From NCBI GenBank assembly GCA_013824115.1, contig PNNG01000018.1:1-34359 (forward strand): DNA of 34,359 bases. The letters run 5' to 3'. A model generated the notes under the pieces. That model was not told the origin of the DNA, did not search any database, and saw only the letters and a list, made by a program, of their open reading frames with translations. Source of the DNA: Sphingobacteriaceae bacterium. Lineage in GTDB: Bacteria > Bacteroidota > Bacteroidia > UBA7662. Within the stretch, counting starts at the first letter, position 1. Each line of letters begins with the position of its first letter. A program made the translations under genes and the position numbers. Shown here in pieces: positions 1-8,785 of this stretch.

Positions 1-5
1 TTTTT

Positions 6-13
6 TATCTTAG
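6..13 (+). promoter_or_regulatory. Putative -7 promoter element of the giant secreted protein gene
   Basis: TATCTTAG matches the Bacteroidota -7 consensus TAnnTTTG at all but one fixed position and lies 17 bases before the ATG at 31, a spacing like that of better promoters in this window. The -33 half would lie outside the window, so it cannot be tested. Confidence 0.4.
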
Positions 14-30
14 AATCGAAAAACCTGTTT

Positions 31-3000
31 ATGAATAAATATCTACTTCGAGCGGCATTTGCCTTGCTGGGCATATTCGCTTTTTTGGAAACATGGGCAC
101 AAGTGACCCCGCCTGTAACCATGATATTGCAAAACTCAACGGGAAGCAATGCTTTCCCTTTTAACACTACTACTAATAAACGCACTCAGTTTTTAATACG
201 CCCGGGTGATTTTGGCGCCAATACCCCAGGTGGACGAATTGATACGTTGTGGTTTAGAAGTGCAAATACATCCACGGGAGGGCCAGGCACTTTCTCTGAC
301 TTGGAAATCCGCATGGGACAGTTTACAAGCCCAACATTCCCGGGTAGTGGAGGGCTCGATTTTTATACCCCTGCTCAACTGACTACAGTCTTGAGTTCGC
401 CTAGTTACACCATCAACCAAACGATAGGGGCAGGCCAATGGTATTTTATCCCGCTGCAATTCCCGTTTGTTTTCGATCCGTCCCAAACGCTTTGTATTGA
501 TGTTGACATGTCTAACCGAACAAGCGCTACGGGCTTTCAATCAGCTACTTTTACGGTGCCTGGAGCGCCAAACCACCAGCGATTGACAGCTGCTACGCGT
601 ACGGCAGCCGTTGGGTCGGCAAGTACCGTTTTAAGTGATATAGGTTTGTCTGTTTCTCCCAATGTAGCCATTGATGGTGCCCTTACGTCCTTTCTTTCGC
701 CTGTTGGTTCTTTGCTGGCTGGAGGTAGTCAAACAGTAACTGTGCGTATCCAAAATCGAGGTGTTTCTAACATGACAACTGCGGCAGTGAACTATCAGTT
801 GGATGCCAATTTGCCAGTTAGTCAGGTTTGGAACGGCAACCTAGCCACTTTTCAAGCAGATAGCTTCTCCTTCACCACTCCCTTTATTGTTCCGTCTACA
901 CCGGCTTTTCAATTAAGGGCATGGTTGAGCAGTGTCAACAACCTCGGACCCGATTCCAATGCGGTTAACGATACTATCAGGAGACAGTATTGTTTGGCCT
1001 TGCCAGGGGGCACCTATACGGTAGGTGGGGCAGGCGCCAACTACCCAACCATTCAGGCAGCTATAAGTGCACTTTCTTGTGGCGGGGTAGCAGGCCCAGT
1101 TACTTTCGAGATAAATCCAGGAACCTATATTGGTAGCCATGTTATCAATAATTTTCCTAATCCGGGCAATTTTGTGATCACTTTTACAAGCGCCACGGGT
1201 TCTCCAGCTGATGTAATTCTTATTCAGGATACAGTTACAGCATCTACCAACCGAGCACATTTTACCATCAATGCCGGTTCACGTATTTCGTTCACCTCAC
1301 TCACTTTTCGAAGAACCATAAATCCAGCATCAGCTGGGCAAGGCATTTTGGTTTATGCCAATGCAGCGAGTAGTGGGGATGTGATTGGGTGTAATTTGGT
1401 GGATGTGCCTCAAACCTCGAGTACATTCAATAATGGCATCATTTACCGTGGTAGCAACGGTTTAGTTTTGAACAACAATTTCAGCGGGTTTTATTATGCC
1501 GTTTTCTTGGATGGCCCAGCTTCTAATACTTTTGCGGCAAATACCTCGGTTGTTACAAATACTTTTACCAATAACGTATTTCGTTCGGTGTACTCGTTGA
1601 ACCAAAGGAATGCGGTTATATCGGCCAATCAATTCACGGGTTTTGTGATAAATACTACCACCGGAGCTGCAGTATGGACCGCCAACAACATAGGTACTGA
1701 AGTTTCGAGCAACAATATTTTTGGGGCCATGAGCGGTATTGGTATTTTGATCAACAATCCGAACATGGACACCTTGAATGCTGCCAATGTGAACCGTGTT
1801 TTTAACAATGTAATCAACGGTTTCCAGGCGCCAGTAATTACCGGCACCACTTTGGTGATCAATCCAATCAACATTTCAGGTTCCTTTAGTGCCACCGTGT
1901 CAACTCCTATGAACCCGCGCGATGCGATTGAGGTGATTAACAATACAGTGGTTTACAACATCAATACCACCAGTACTTCTACCACCCAAGCAGGATTGTA
2001 TTTTTCAGGTGGCACAGTTACTACGCCTGTTTGGTCGCGCATTGTGGTTCGAAACAACCACTTCGAGGTAAACCCTACGGTGGGTAATTTGCCAGGTACA
2101 TTCCGTTTGTTCCGTTTGGTAGACCAGTCGCAACTCGACAGTTTGCAAAGCTCAAACAACAACTACCGCATGGGAGGCACCACACCGCCACCCATTTTCC
2201 GAGTAAATACGCCAAACATCGATCATGCTACAGTAGCATCATGGAACACGGCAACGGGCCGCGATGCGGGTAGTGTAAGCCACCCGGCAAACTTCCTTAC
2301 CACCAACTTGCTTGTTCCCACCAATATTGCGCTCGACAATTTGGGCACACCGGTAAGTTATGTGACGAGCGACTTGGTGGGCACACCACGCAGTGCTACC
2401 ACGCCCGACATCGGAGCATATGAGTTTCAGGGACGCTTTTTCGCTCAGATTACGCATGCACCATTGGGAGATACATTGTTCACAGTGACCAGCAGAGGAT
2501 TGTTGGCCAGCATAACCGATACAGCGAGCAGCATCGTAGCAGGTACAGCCCGGGTGTTTTACAAGAAGTTGGGTCAAAGCACCTGGCTGGTAGATAGTGT
2601 ACCAACGGTTGCCGGAACCAATTACAGTTTTACCATCAGCCATGCAGCTTTGGGTGGTGTAGCGGTATTCGACACTATTGAGTATTACTTGGCAGTAAGG
2701 AGTGCCTCCGGTATCATTACAACGCTGCCCTTGGGTGGTGATGGTTTGCAAGCTTCTAACCAAATCCCTCCAAGCAGCACCTTCCGGTATTTGATTTTGG
2801 GCAATATCAATGGTACTTACCGTGTGGGTACCAGCGGTCCGGCCGATTTCCCCAGCTTGACTGTAGCAGCCAATTTCATCAACAGCGGTTTGGTAACAGG
2901 TCCAGCTACTTTTTTGCTGATAGATAGCTTGTATAATAGCGCATCGGGTGAAGTATTTCCAATTACCATCTCTGGACGTCCGGGTTCAAGCGCAACAAAT

Positions 3001-5979
3001 ACCATGACGATTCGTCCCGATACAAGTCGCGCAAGTGTGCTGGTTCAAGGGGGCTTCACTGGCAGCAATGGTTTGATTGTATTACGAGGTACAGACCACT
3101 TTACCTTGGATGGATCGAACAACAGCACCAACAGTCGGAATTTAACCATTCGGAGCACAAGTATTTCCGACAATACAGCAGCTATTTTGGTTCGCTCTGA
3201 TGTTGGAAATCCGGCTACCTCCTTATCGATACGTAACCTGAGGGTAGAGGCTGGTTCAAATACGGTTACATCCACCTTCGGTATTGTGTCGAGCAATGGG
3301 GCTATTTCGACCGCTGCAGTTACAGATTCACTACGTGATTTATCGATAGCGAATGTAGAAGTAAAGCGGGCTTATTTTGGGATTTTTGTTAGGGGGGGAT
3401 TGACCATTCCGGCATTGAATATTCAGATTGTCAACAATCACATTGGAGATAGTTTAGCAGCACAAACGGTAAATGCCAAAGGCATTGATGTTCAAAATGT
3501 GGTTAACGGTTTGGTTCAGGGCAACAGGATATTCAACATCACAGGTACGGCTTCGGCTGTGCGTTCTGGCATCGAAATGGGTGGTACCGCAACACAAGGC
3601 TTGGTTGTTAACGCCAATCATATTTCAGGGGTGAGCACACCAGCAACGAATGGCGCCAATGGTTTGTACGTGATCAGCGGAAATGGCATGACTTTAACGA
3701 ACAATGTGATTCACGGCATTATTACTCAAAATGGTTCAGCCACCAGTAATTTGTCGAATGCTTTTGGCATTCGCTTAGGTTCTGGTACTGGGCATCGCGT
3801 GTATTACAATACCGTTCATATGAGCGGAAACTATGCCAATGCATCAACGGCAGGTGCGGCGAGTGCAGCTTTTAATATTTCGAGTACCGTTGTTACAAAC
3901 GTAGATGTTCGCAACAACATATTTAGCAATACGATGACGTCTGTTGCCACAGGTGGACAGTTCTTTACAACCGTGTGGTTGCCTACAAGTTATCCGATGT
4001 CGGCTTTATTGATTGACAATAATGCGTATCATGTAGATACTTTGTCAAGCCACATGGTAGGCAGGATCGGCACAGTAGCTACGTCACCCACTTATGCCGA
4101 TGTGTTGGCTTGGAAGTTAATTACCGACACTGGCGTACCAGGCAATGATGGTCAATCGGTGCCTCCTTCGGGTAGGTCTCGGGCGCCTTTTGTTTCGGAT
4201 GTTAACTTAAGAATTGTTCCGGGCACAACCACTGGCATCGAATCGGGAGCAGTGCCAATTACATCTCTGGGATTGCCAAACCGTGATTTTGACCAAACGG
4301 TACGTCCAGCTTCCGGAGGTCAAGCACCAGATATGGGAGCATACGAATTTGTAGGAGTGGCTTTGCCCGACGTTTTCCAGCCAAGAATCGACTCAGTGCG
4401 GGTGAACCCACGTGCCGATCAGTGTGTAGCTACTCCACGTACCATCACGGTATTTGCAAGAGACAATGCCACGGGACGTGGAATTGATTCGGTATGGTTG
4501 AATTATACCATTGATTCTATTGCCCAGCCGCGCATTCTGCTTACCAGAATTTCAGGTACAGCCATTTCGGGGGCATGGACAGGTATACTTCCGGGGGCGC
4601 CTTTGGCTGGACAAACAGTGCGTGCTTCGGTTGCTGCGCGCGACTCAGCTGCGAACTTCTCTCAAACCATTGGTATTGGTACTTTCCGCGATGATTATTT
4701 ATTAATCAATGCTGGTAACGATACCACCATTGCCGCAGGTGATTCGGCTATTTTGCGTGCAATAGGTTCTTCGGGTGCCGTTGGGACGTTGGGAGACCCT
4801 ACTTTAGCGGCCACTACGAACTGTGGTGGAGGCTTTATGTTCGATATGCGTGCGGTTACGGGCGGTATATTTGTGCGAGGCTTTGATTTGTTGCCCTTCA
4901 ACGTTGGCAGCCAAACAGTGAATGTGTTTTACAGAATTGGCACCAAAACAGGTTTCCAGGCAAACCAGGCAGCCTGGATACAAGAGGGCACCTACACTAT
5001 AAGCCCAACGAGCAACAGCCTGCCTTTCACCCTAAATTTGAACACCGGATTTACAATTCCTCCTGGGGCTATTGTAGGAGTTTATTTGCAGTATCACAGC
5101 CGCTACGCCACTGGCAGTACCAATTTGACAAATGCCGATTTAACCATTACCAATGGCGAAGGAATGTGTACGAACTGGACCGTTTGTTGTGATCCTCGCA
5201 GCTGGGTAGGAAGGGTATATTATGGATCGCCTGTTACTCGCAGCTGGCGGAACATGGCTGGAACTCTACTGCAATTGGGCGATACCATAGTAGTTCGACC
5301 GACGGTTACCACCTCTTATGTATTGGTGGCTACCGATTCCATTTGTACCAAAAGAGATACGGTTACTGTGTTTGTTACTCCCAACAACATCAACGACATA
5401 GCCATGGAGCAAATCTTGTCGCCAAGTACGGTGCCTGCACTCAACCAGCCCTACACGGTAACGGTGGTGTTGCGTAATATTGGCAATGTGGCTGCTACCA
5501 ATTTCGACGTTGCTTACCGCGTGGTAGGTGGACCCGAAATCAACGCCAACCCTGTTGCCCGCACCATCCAGCCAAACGACACCATTCACTATACCTTCAC
5601 CCAGGCGTGGACGCCTACCACAGGTGGTAATTTGCGGTTGAGTGCGTATGTGCGTTGGACCGATGATGTGAACCGCGCCAATGATACTGCCTTTGCCCAA
5701 CATAATGCGGTGAAGGTCGAAGAGGTGAACGATTTGTTGCGGAAGGTTTATCCCGTTCCAGCCGATCAGTATGTGATGTTCGACTTTGGCACCGCCGAAG
5801 GCATTGGGACCTTGGAAATGCGTGATCAATTGGGTCGCTTGGTACGCAGTCAAATCATAGACTTGTCGACAGGCGCTGCCCACGAAGTACGCACGGGTGA
5901 TCTGGCTGCGGGTATTTACAACTACCGCTTTGTATTGCACAACAAAGTGCAGTATGGCCAAGTGGTAGTTAAACGATGA
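31..5979 (+). CDS. Giant secreted beta-helix protein with T9SS type A sorting domain
   Basis: A 1982-residue protein exported by Sec and then through the outer membrane by T9SS. Residues 1-24 form a signal peptide (charged start, hydrophobic core, cleavage after Thr-Trp-Ala). Order of parts: a beta-rich N-terminal region; a CARDB-like adhesion domain at about 215-325; a right-handed parallel beta-helix module at about 329-799; an Ig-like stretch; a second beta-helix module at about 930-1440; Ig/PKD-like regions; a second CARDB-like domain at about 1788-1890; and a T9SS sorting domain at about 1901-1982, with the YPVPA motif and the end VVVKR. Both helix modules are rich in Asn ladders and close with PDIGAYEF or PDMGAYEF. 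No polysaccharide-lyase catalytic residues can be assigned, so adhesion or surface structure is as likely as an enzyme. The start is set by the signal peptide. It is monocistronic, with a terminator 15 bases downstream. Confidence 0.85.
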   Translation: MNKYLLRAAFALLGIFAFLETWAQVTPPVTMILQNSTGSNAFPFNTTTNKRTQFLIRPGDFGANTPGGRIDTLWFRSANTSTGGPGTFSDLEIRMGQFTSPTFPGSGGLDFYTPAQLTTVLSSPSYTINQTIGAGQWYFIPLQFPFVFDPSQTLCIDVDMSNRTSATGFQSATFTVPGAPNHQRLTAATRTAAVGSASTVLSDIGLSVSPNVAIDGALTSFLSPVGSLLAGGSQTVTVRIQNRGVSNMTTAAVNYQLDANLPVSQVWNGNLATFQADSFSFTTPFIVPSTPAFQLRAWLSSVNNLGPDSNAVNDTIRRQYCLALPGGTYTVGGAGANYPTIQAAISALSCGGVAGPVTFEINPGTYIGSHVINNFPNPGNFVITFTSATGSPADVILIQDTVTASTNRAHFTINAGSRISFTSLTFRRTINPASAGQGILVYANAASSGDVIGCNLVDVPQTSSTFNNGIIYRGSNGLVLNNNFSGFYYAVFLDGPASNTFAANTSVVTNTFTNNVFRSVYSLNQRNAVISANQFTGFVINTTTGAAVWTANNIGTEVSSNNIFGAMSGIGILINNPNMDTLNAANVNRVFNNVINGFQAPVITGTTLVINPINISGSFSATVSTPMNPRDAIEVINNTVVYNINTTSTSTTQAGLYFSGGTVTTPVWSRIVVRNNHFEVNPTVGNLPGTFRLFRLVDQSQLDSLQSSNNNYRMGGTTPPPIFRVNTPNIDHATVASWNTATGRDAGSVSHPANFLTTNLLVPTNIALDNLGTPVSYVTSDLVGTPRSATTPDIGAYEFQGRFFAQITHAPLGDTLFTVTSRGLLASITDTASSIVAGTARVFYKKLGQSTWLVDSVPTVAGTNYSFTISHAALGGVAVFDTIEYYLAVRSASGIITTLPLGGDGLQASNQIPPSSTFRYLILGNINGTYRVGTSGPADFPSLTVAANFINSGLVTGPATFLLIDSLYNSASGEVFPITISGRPGSSATNTMTIRPDTSRASVLVQGGFTGSNGLIVLRGTDHFTLDGSNNSTNSRNLTIRSTSISDNTAAILVRSDVGNPATSLSIRNLRVEAGSNTVTSTFGIVSSNGAISTAAVTDSLRDLSIANVEVKRAYFGIFVRGGLTIPALNIQIVNNHIGDSLAAQTVNAKGIDVQNVVNGLVQGNRIFNITGTASAVRSGIEMGGTATQGLVVNANHISGVSTPATNGANGLYVISGNGMTLTNNVIHGIITQNGSATSNLSNAFGIRLGSGTGHRVYYNTVHMSGNYANASTAGAASAAFNISSTVVTNVDVRNNIFSNTMTSVATGGQFFTTVWLPTSYPMSALLIDNNAYHVDTLSSHMVGRIGTVATSPTYADVLAWKLITDTGVPGNDGQSVPPSGRSRAPFVSDVNLRIVPGTTTGIESGAVPITSLGLPNRDFDQTVRPASGGQAPDMGAYEFVGVALPDVFQPRIDSVRVNPRADQCVATPRTITVFARDNATGRGIDSVWLNYTIDSIAQPRILLTRISGTAISGAWTGILPGAPLAGQTVRASVAARDSAANFSQTIGIGTFRDDYLLINAGNDTTIAAGDSAILRAIGSSGAVGTLGDPTLAATTNCGGGFMFDMRAVTGGIFVRGFDLLPFNVGSQTVNVFYRIGTKTGFQANQAAWIQEGTYTISPTSNSLPFTLNLNTGFTIPPGAIVGVYLQYHSRYATGSTNLTNADLTITNGEGMCTNWTVCCDPRSWVGRVYYGSPVTRSWRNMAGTLLQLGDTIVVRPTVTTSYVLVATDSICTKRDTVTVFVTPNNINDIAMEQILSPSTVPALNQPYTVTVVLRNIGNVAATNFDVAYRVVGGPEINANPVARTIQPNDTIHYTFTQAWTPTTGGNLRLSAYVRWTDDVNRANDTAFAQHNAVKVEEVNDLLRKVYPVPADQYVMFDFGTAEGIGTLEMRDQLGRLVRSQIIDLSTGAAHEVRTGDLAAGIYNYRFVLHNKVQYGQVVVKR
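1015..2427 (+). repeat. First beta-helix module of the giant secreted protein
   Basis: Residues 329-799. The module opens with a YTVGGAGANYPT segment followed by a GPVTFEI strand, and runs through Asn-rich short strands to the closing PDIGAYEF at 792-799. It is the paralogue, within one protein, of the module at 2818-4350. The homology is seen at protein level; no long identical DNA is apparent, so the duplication is old. Confidence 0.7.
2818..4350 (+). repeat. Second beta-helix module of the giant secreted protein
   Basis: Residues 930-1440. It opens with YRVGTSGPADFPS and a GPATFLL strand, passes through many short Asn- and Ser/Thr-rich strands, and closes with PDMGAYEF at 1433-1440. Opening and closing motifs line up with the first module at 1015-2427. 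Confidence 0.7.
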
Positions 5980-5994
5980 TTAGATTTATAAAAA

Positions 5995-6030
5995 ATCAAA
6001 AAACGCTGGCTTAGGCCGGCGTTTTTTGAT
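5995..6030 (+). terminator. Rho-independent terminator after the giant secreted protein gene
   Basis: Inverted repeat 5995-6010 with 6015-6030: 16 pairs including one T-G wobble, loop TTAG, core CGCTGGC/GCCGGCG flanked by an A6 tract and a T6 tract. The stop codon of the upstream gene is 15 bases before it. The A/T flanks make it structurally able to work on either strand, but only the plus strand has a gene ending here. Confidence 0.9.
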
Positions 6031-6038
6031 TGTAGCTG

Positions 6039-6046
6039 TATCTTTG
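6039..6046 (+). promoter_or_regulatory. -7 promoter element of the 188-residue membrane protein gene
   Basis: TATCTTTG is a perfect TAnnTTTG match. It begins 9 bases after the preceding terminator hairpin and ends 12 bases before the ATG at 6059. No TTTG lies at the expected 19-base distance, so only the -7 half is supported. It also shows that the TTG further upstream is not the start. Confidence 0.6.
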
Positions 6047-6058
6047 AAAAAAACGCCT

Positions 6059-6625
6059 ATGAGTCAGGTTGAAAAACGGCTTCTAAAATTGAATAGCAAG
6101 CAGAAGCGCCGGTTCTTAATCGCTTTTCCCTTTCTGGTAGTGCTTGCAGTCTTGTGGTTGTTGCCTGCTCAGCCCTGTGAAAGGGTTTCTGCTCGATTTG
6201 AAACCATGCAGGCTGCTTTAGAGGAGAGTGGCTTCATTGCTATGCTCGATACTTTTGCATATGGAGGGCATTGCGATACTTTTAGTTTGGTTAACGACAA
6301 ATCATTTTGGATTGTACCCAAGTGTGGCCAGTCGGGTGTTCAATTCAGAGACAGCTTACAACGAGAAGGGCGCGTAGACGCCATTCGCAATTTGATTAAG
6401 CAAGCCAATATAGGTGCGGTGCATTATCACTACCCAACCGTTAGTTTTGAATACAACCAAAAATTCAGAGGGGGATACGATTTTCGGTTGGTGTATAGTC
6501 GCAAACGCCTAAAGCAGCAAGATGCTTTTTGGACAAATTGCGAGGAAGTGAATGCCTCCAAGAAGAGTAGGTACCACTTATGGATAAGTCCACACTGGTA
6601 TATTACAGCCCGTGAATTGCGGTGA
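6059..6625 (+). CDS. Hypothetical single-pass membrane protein with a four-cysteine outer domain
   Basis: A 188-residue protein I do not recognise. It has a basic N-terminus (residues 1-18), one transmembrane segment at about 19-36, and a soluble domain of about 150 residues that the positive-inside rule places in the periplasm. That domain holds four Cys (40, 72, 89, 161), which could form two disulfides, and aromatic/His-rich strands near 123-145 and 172-181. I chose the ATG at 6059 over a TTG at 6026 because the latter lies inside the terminator hairpin and upstream of the -7 element. It is transcribed alone and meets the convergent PBP1A gene with only 3 bases between stop codons. No function is proposed. 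Confidence 0.7.
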   Translation: MSQVEKRLLKLNSKQKRRFLIAFPFLVVLAVLWLLPAQPCERVSARFETMQAALEESGFIAMLDTFAYGGHCDTFSLVNDKSFWIVPKCGQSGVQFRDSLQREGRVDAIRNLIKQANIGAVHYHYPTVSFEYNQKFRGGYDFRLVYSRKRLKQQDAFWTNCEEVNASKKSRYHLWISPHWYITARELR

Positions 6626-6628
6626 TAA

Positions 6629-8779
6629 TTAGTCGCAATTTATTGCAATGCTCATTTGAGCAGGGGCTTCAAAAGCACCTGGTTTAAGACCCAAGCGTTG
6701 ATCGGCATAAACACGTTTGAAAAATTCTCCCCAAATAGGCAATGCCGAATTAGCGCCTCCACCCAAAGCAGTAGTTCTGAATCTAACAGCTCTATCGTCG
6801 GCACCAACCCAAGCGCCAGCGGCCAATTCGGGGGTAATTCCTATGAACCAGCCATCGGAGTTGTTTTGAGTAGTTCCGGTTTTTCCGCCAATTTCGTTAG
6901 TCAGGCTGTAGCGGGTCCGCAGCCTACGAGCCGTACCTTTATCTACAACGCCTTGCAACAGCTTTACCATGGCATAAGCCGTTTCTTCGCTCAAGGCTTC
7001 CCGGGTTTCGGGGTAAAACTCAGCTAAAACGTTTCCATTTTTGTCTTCAATGCGTGTGAGGTAAACAGGCTGTGTCCATACTCCTTTGTTGGCGTAGGTA
7101 GCATAGGCTCCCACCATTTCGTAAACACTCATATCGAAAGAACCCAAACACAAGCTCGGAAAGGGATCCATATGGCTTGTGATGCCCATATTTCTACTCA
7201 GCTCAATCACCGCTTCTGGTCCTACTTGCTTCATGAGGTAGGCCACAATATTGTTGATAGAGGCTGCCAGTCCCTGGAACATGGTGAGTGAACCGCCATT
7301 TTTGCCGTCGTAGTTTTTCGGCGTCCAATTCTGAAATTGTTCAAACGTAACAGGCTGGTTGGGAATGCGCGCGCAAGGGTCAAAGCCGTTGTCGATGGCC
7401 AGGGTGTACACCAAGGGTTTGAAGGTAGAACCCGCTTGCCTTTTGGCCGATAGATTCACGTGGTCGTACTGACTAAAGTCGATGTCGATACCGCCCACCC
7501 AAGCTTTTACATGGCCCGTTTGTGGCTCCATGGCCATAAAGCCAGTATGTAAAAAGCGCTTGGCATATTTGATGCTATCCATGGGACTGATGAGCGTATC
7601 AATCCACCCATTCCAGCTAAACAAGCGCGTATCTACTGGGGTATTAAACACTGCTTCAATTTCTTCATCGCTATAGCCTTCGCTGCGTAAAGAGCGATAA
7701 CGGTCACTCCGTTTCATTCCCATCTTGAGGATGTCGGTTTGGCTTCCCCAAGGATCGCGGCCTTTCCAATGTGCAAAGAAGGTTTCCTGCAGCGCTTTCA
7801 TGTGTACCCGCATGGCCTCTTCGGCATGTTCTTGCATGCGCGAATCGAGCGTGGTATAAATCTTTAGTCCGTCTTTGTAAAGGTTATATTTACTTCCGTC
7901 GGGCTTGCGGTTGTTCTCAATCCATTGATTCATCTCCATACGCAGGTATTCGCGGAAATAAGTCGCTAAGCCTGCCGAATGTGATTGAGGACGCAAGTTC
8001 AGGGCAATAGGAAGTGCCTTCACACTGTCTCCTGCTGCTTCGTCGAGATAGCCGTATTTTACCATTTGCCCAATTACCGTATTGCGCCGGTTGAGTGAGC
8101 GTTCGGGATTACGAACGGGTGAATACAAAGTGATGCCTTTTAAAACACCCACCAATACAGCCGATTCTTGAATGTTCAGATTTTTAACATCCTTGTTAAA
8201 ATAGGTGCGCGCGGCCGATTTAATACCAAAGCTATTGTATCCGAAATCAACGGTGTTGAGGTACATGGCCAATATTTCGGGCTTGGTGTAGCGTTGCTCC
8301 AGTCTGATGCTGATGACCCATTCTTTGAGCTTTTGCATGATCCGTTCGGGCTTAGAACTGGCGCGCTGTCCGCTAAACAAGTTCAAAGCAAGCTGCTGGG
8401 TAACCGTACTTGCTCCCCCTTTTTGGCCCATAAAAACAATGGCACGCATCAAGCCCCGTACATCAATGCCGCTGTGCTTTTCGAAGCGCGCATCCTCGGT
8501 GGCAACCAAAGCCTCGATCAAATAAGGCGATAGTTCTTCGTATTTGGTAAAAGACCTGTTTTGGATGTAATATTTGCCAAACACAACTCCGTCGGACGAT
8601 ATAACCTCCGAGGCCAACGAGCTTTTCGGATTTTCAAGGTCTTCAAAGGTGGGTAATTCTCCAAAAAAGCCTTGGCTGATGGCAAAAAAGAAGACAACCA
8701 CTGCCAAAATGCCCGAAGCAAATACCAGCCAAAATGCCCATATATACTTGCCAAAGCCTGCTTGCTTTTTGCTTGCCAT
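6629..8779 (-). CDS. mrcA: Penicillin-binding protein 1A (bifunctional peptidoglycan synthase)
   Basis: Class A PBP, 716 residues, which polymerises glycan strands from lipid II and cross-links the peptides in the periplasm. One membrane anchor lies at about 14-35. The GT51 glycosyltransferase domain has EDARFEKHSG (catalytic Glu about 95), GGASTVTQQLALN and an RLEQRYTKPEIL segment. The transpeptidase domain has the STFK motif (nucleophile Ser about 451), SIN at about 507 and KTGT at about 633. All catalytic motifs are intact and the length is usual. I preferred the ATG at 8779 to a GTG one codon upstream. It lies 6 bases after the sprE-like stop, as the last gene of an apparent tamB-sprE-PBP1A unit. 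The symbol is by family; Bacteroidota often have several class A PBPs. Confidence 0.93.
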   Translation of the reverse strand: MASKKQAGFGKYIWAFWLVFASGILAVVVFFFAISQGFFGELPTFEDLENPKSSLASEVISSDGVVFGKYYIQNRSFTKYEELSPYLIEALVATEDARFEKHSGIDVRGLMRAIVFMGQKGGASTVTQQLALNLFSGQRASSKPERIMQKLKEWVISIRLEQRYTKPEILAMYLNTVDFGYNSFGIKSAARTYFNKDVKNLNIQESAVLVGVLKGITLYSPVRNPERSLNRRNTVIGQMVKYGYLDEAAGDSVKALPIALNLRPQSHSAGLATYFREYLRMEMNQWIENNRKPDGSKYNLYKDGLKIYTTLDSRMQEHAEEAMRVHMKALQETFFAHWKGRDPWGSQTDILKMGMKRSDRYRSLRSEGYSDEEIEAVFNTPVDTRLFSWNGWIDTLISPMDSIKYAKRFLHTGFMAMEPQTGHVKAWVGGIDIDFSQYDHVNLSAKRQAGSTFKPLVYTLAIDNGFDPCARIPNQPVTFEQFQNWTPKNYDGKNGGSLTMFQGLAASINNIVAYLMKQVGPEAVIELSRNMGITSHMDPFPSLCLGSFDMSVYEMVGAYATYANKGVWTQPVYLTRIEDKNGNVLAEFYPETREALSEETAYAMVKLLQGVVDKGTARRLRTRYSLTNEIGGKTGTTQNNSDGWFIGITPELAAGAWVGADDRAVRFRTTALGGGANSALPIWGEFFKRVYADQRLGLKPGAFEAPAQMSIAINCD

Positions 8780-8785
8780 CACTGC

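Noticed and set aside
2239-2763. 174-codon minus-strand open frame in the same gene
   Set aside because: Cys- and Arg-rich translation with no domain; it mirrors the beta-helix coding strand.
5266-5961. 231-codon open frame on the minus strand inside the giant secreted protein gene
   Set aside because: It lies opposite the CARDB-like and T9SS sorting domains of a well-supported gene and has no recognisable domain, signal peptide or upstream site; it is a codon-usage shadow.
6026-6058. Upstream TTG start extending the 188-residue membrane protein
   Set aside because: The TTG lies in the terminator hairpin and upstream of the perfect -7 element; the ATG at 6059 is better.
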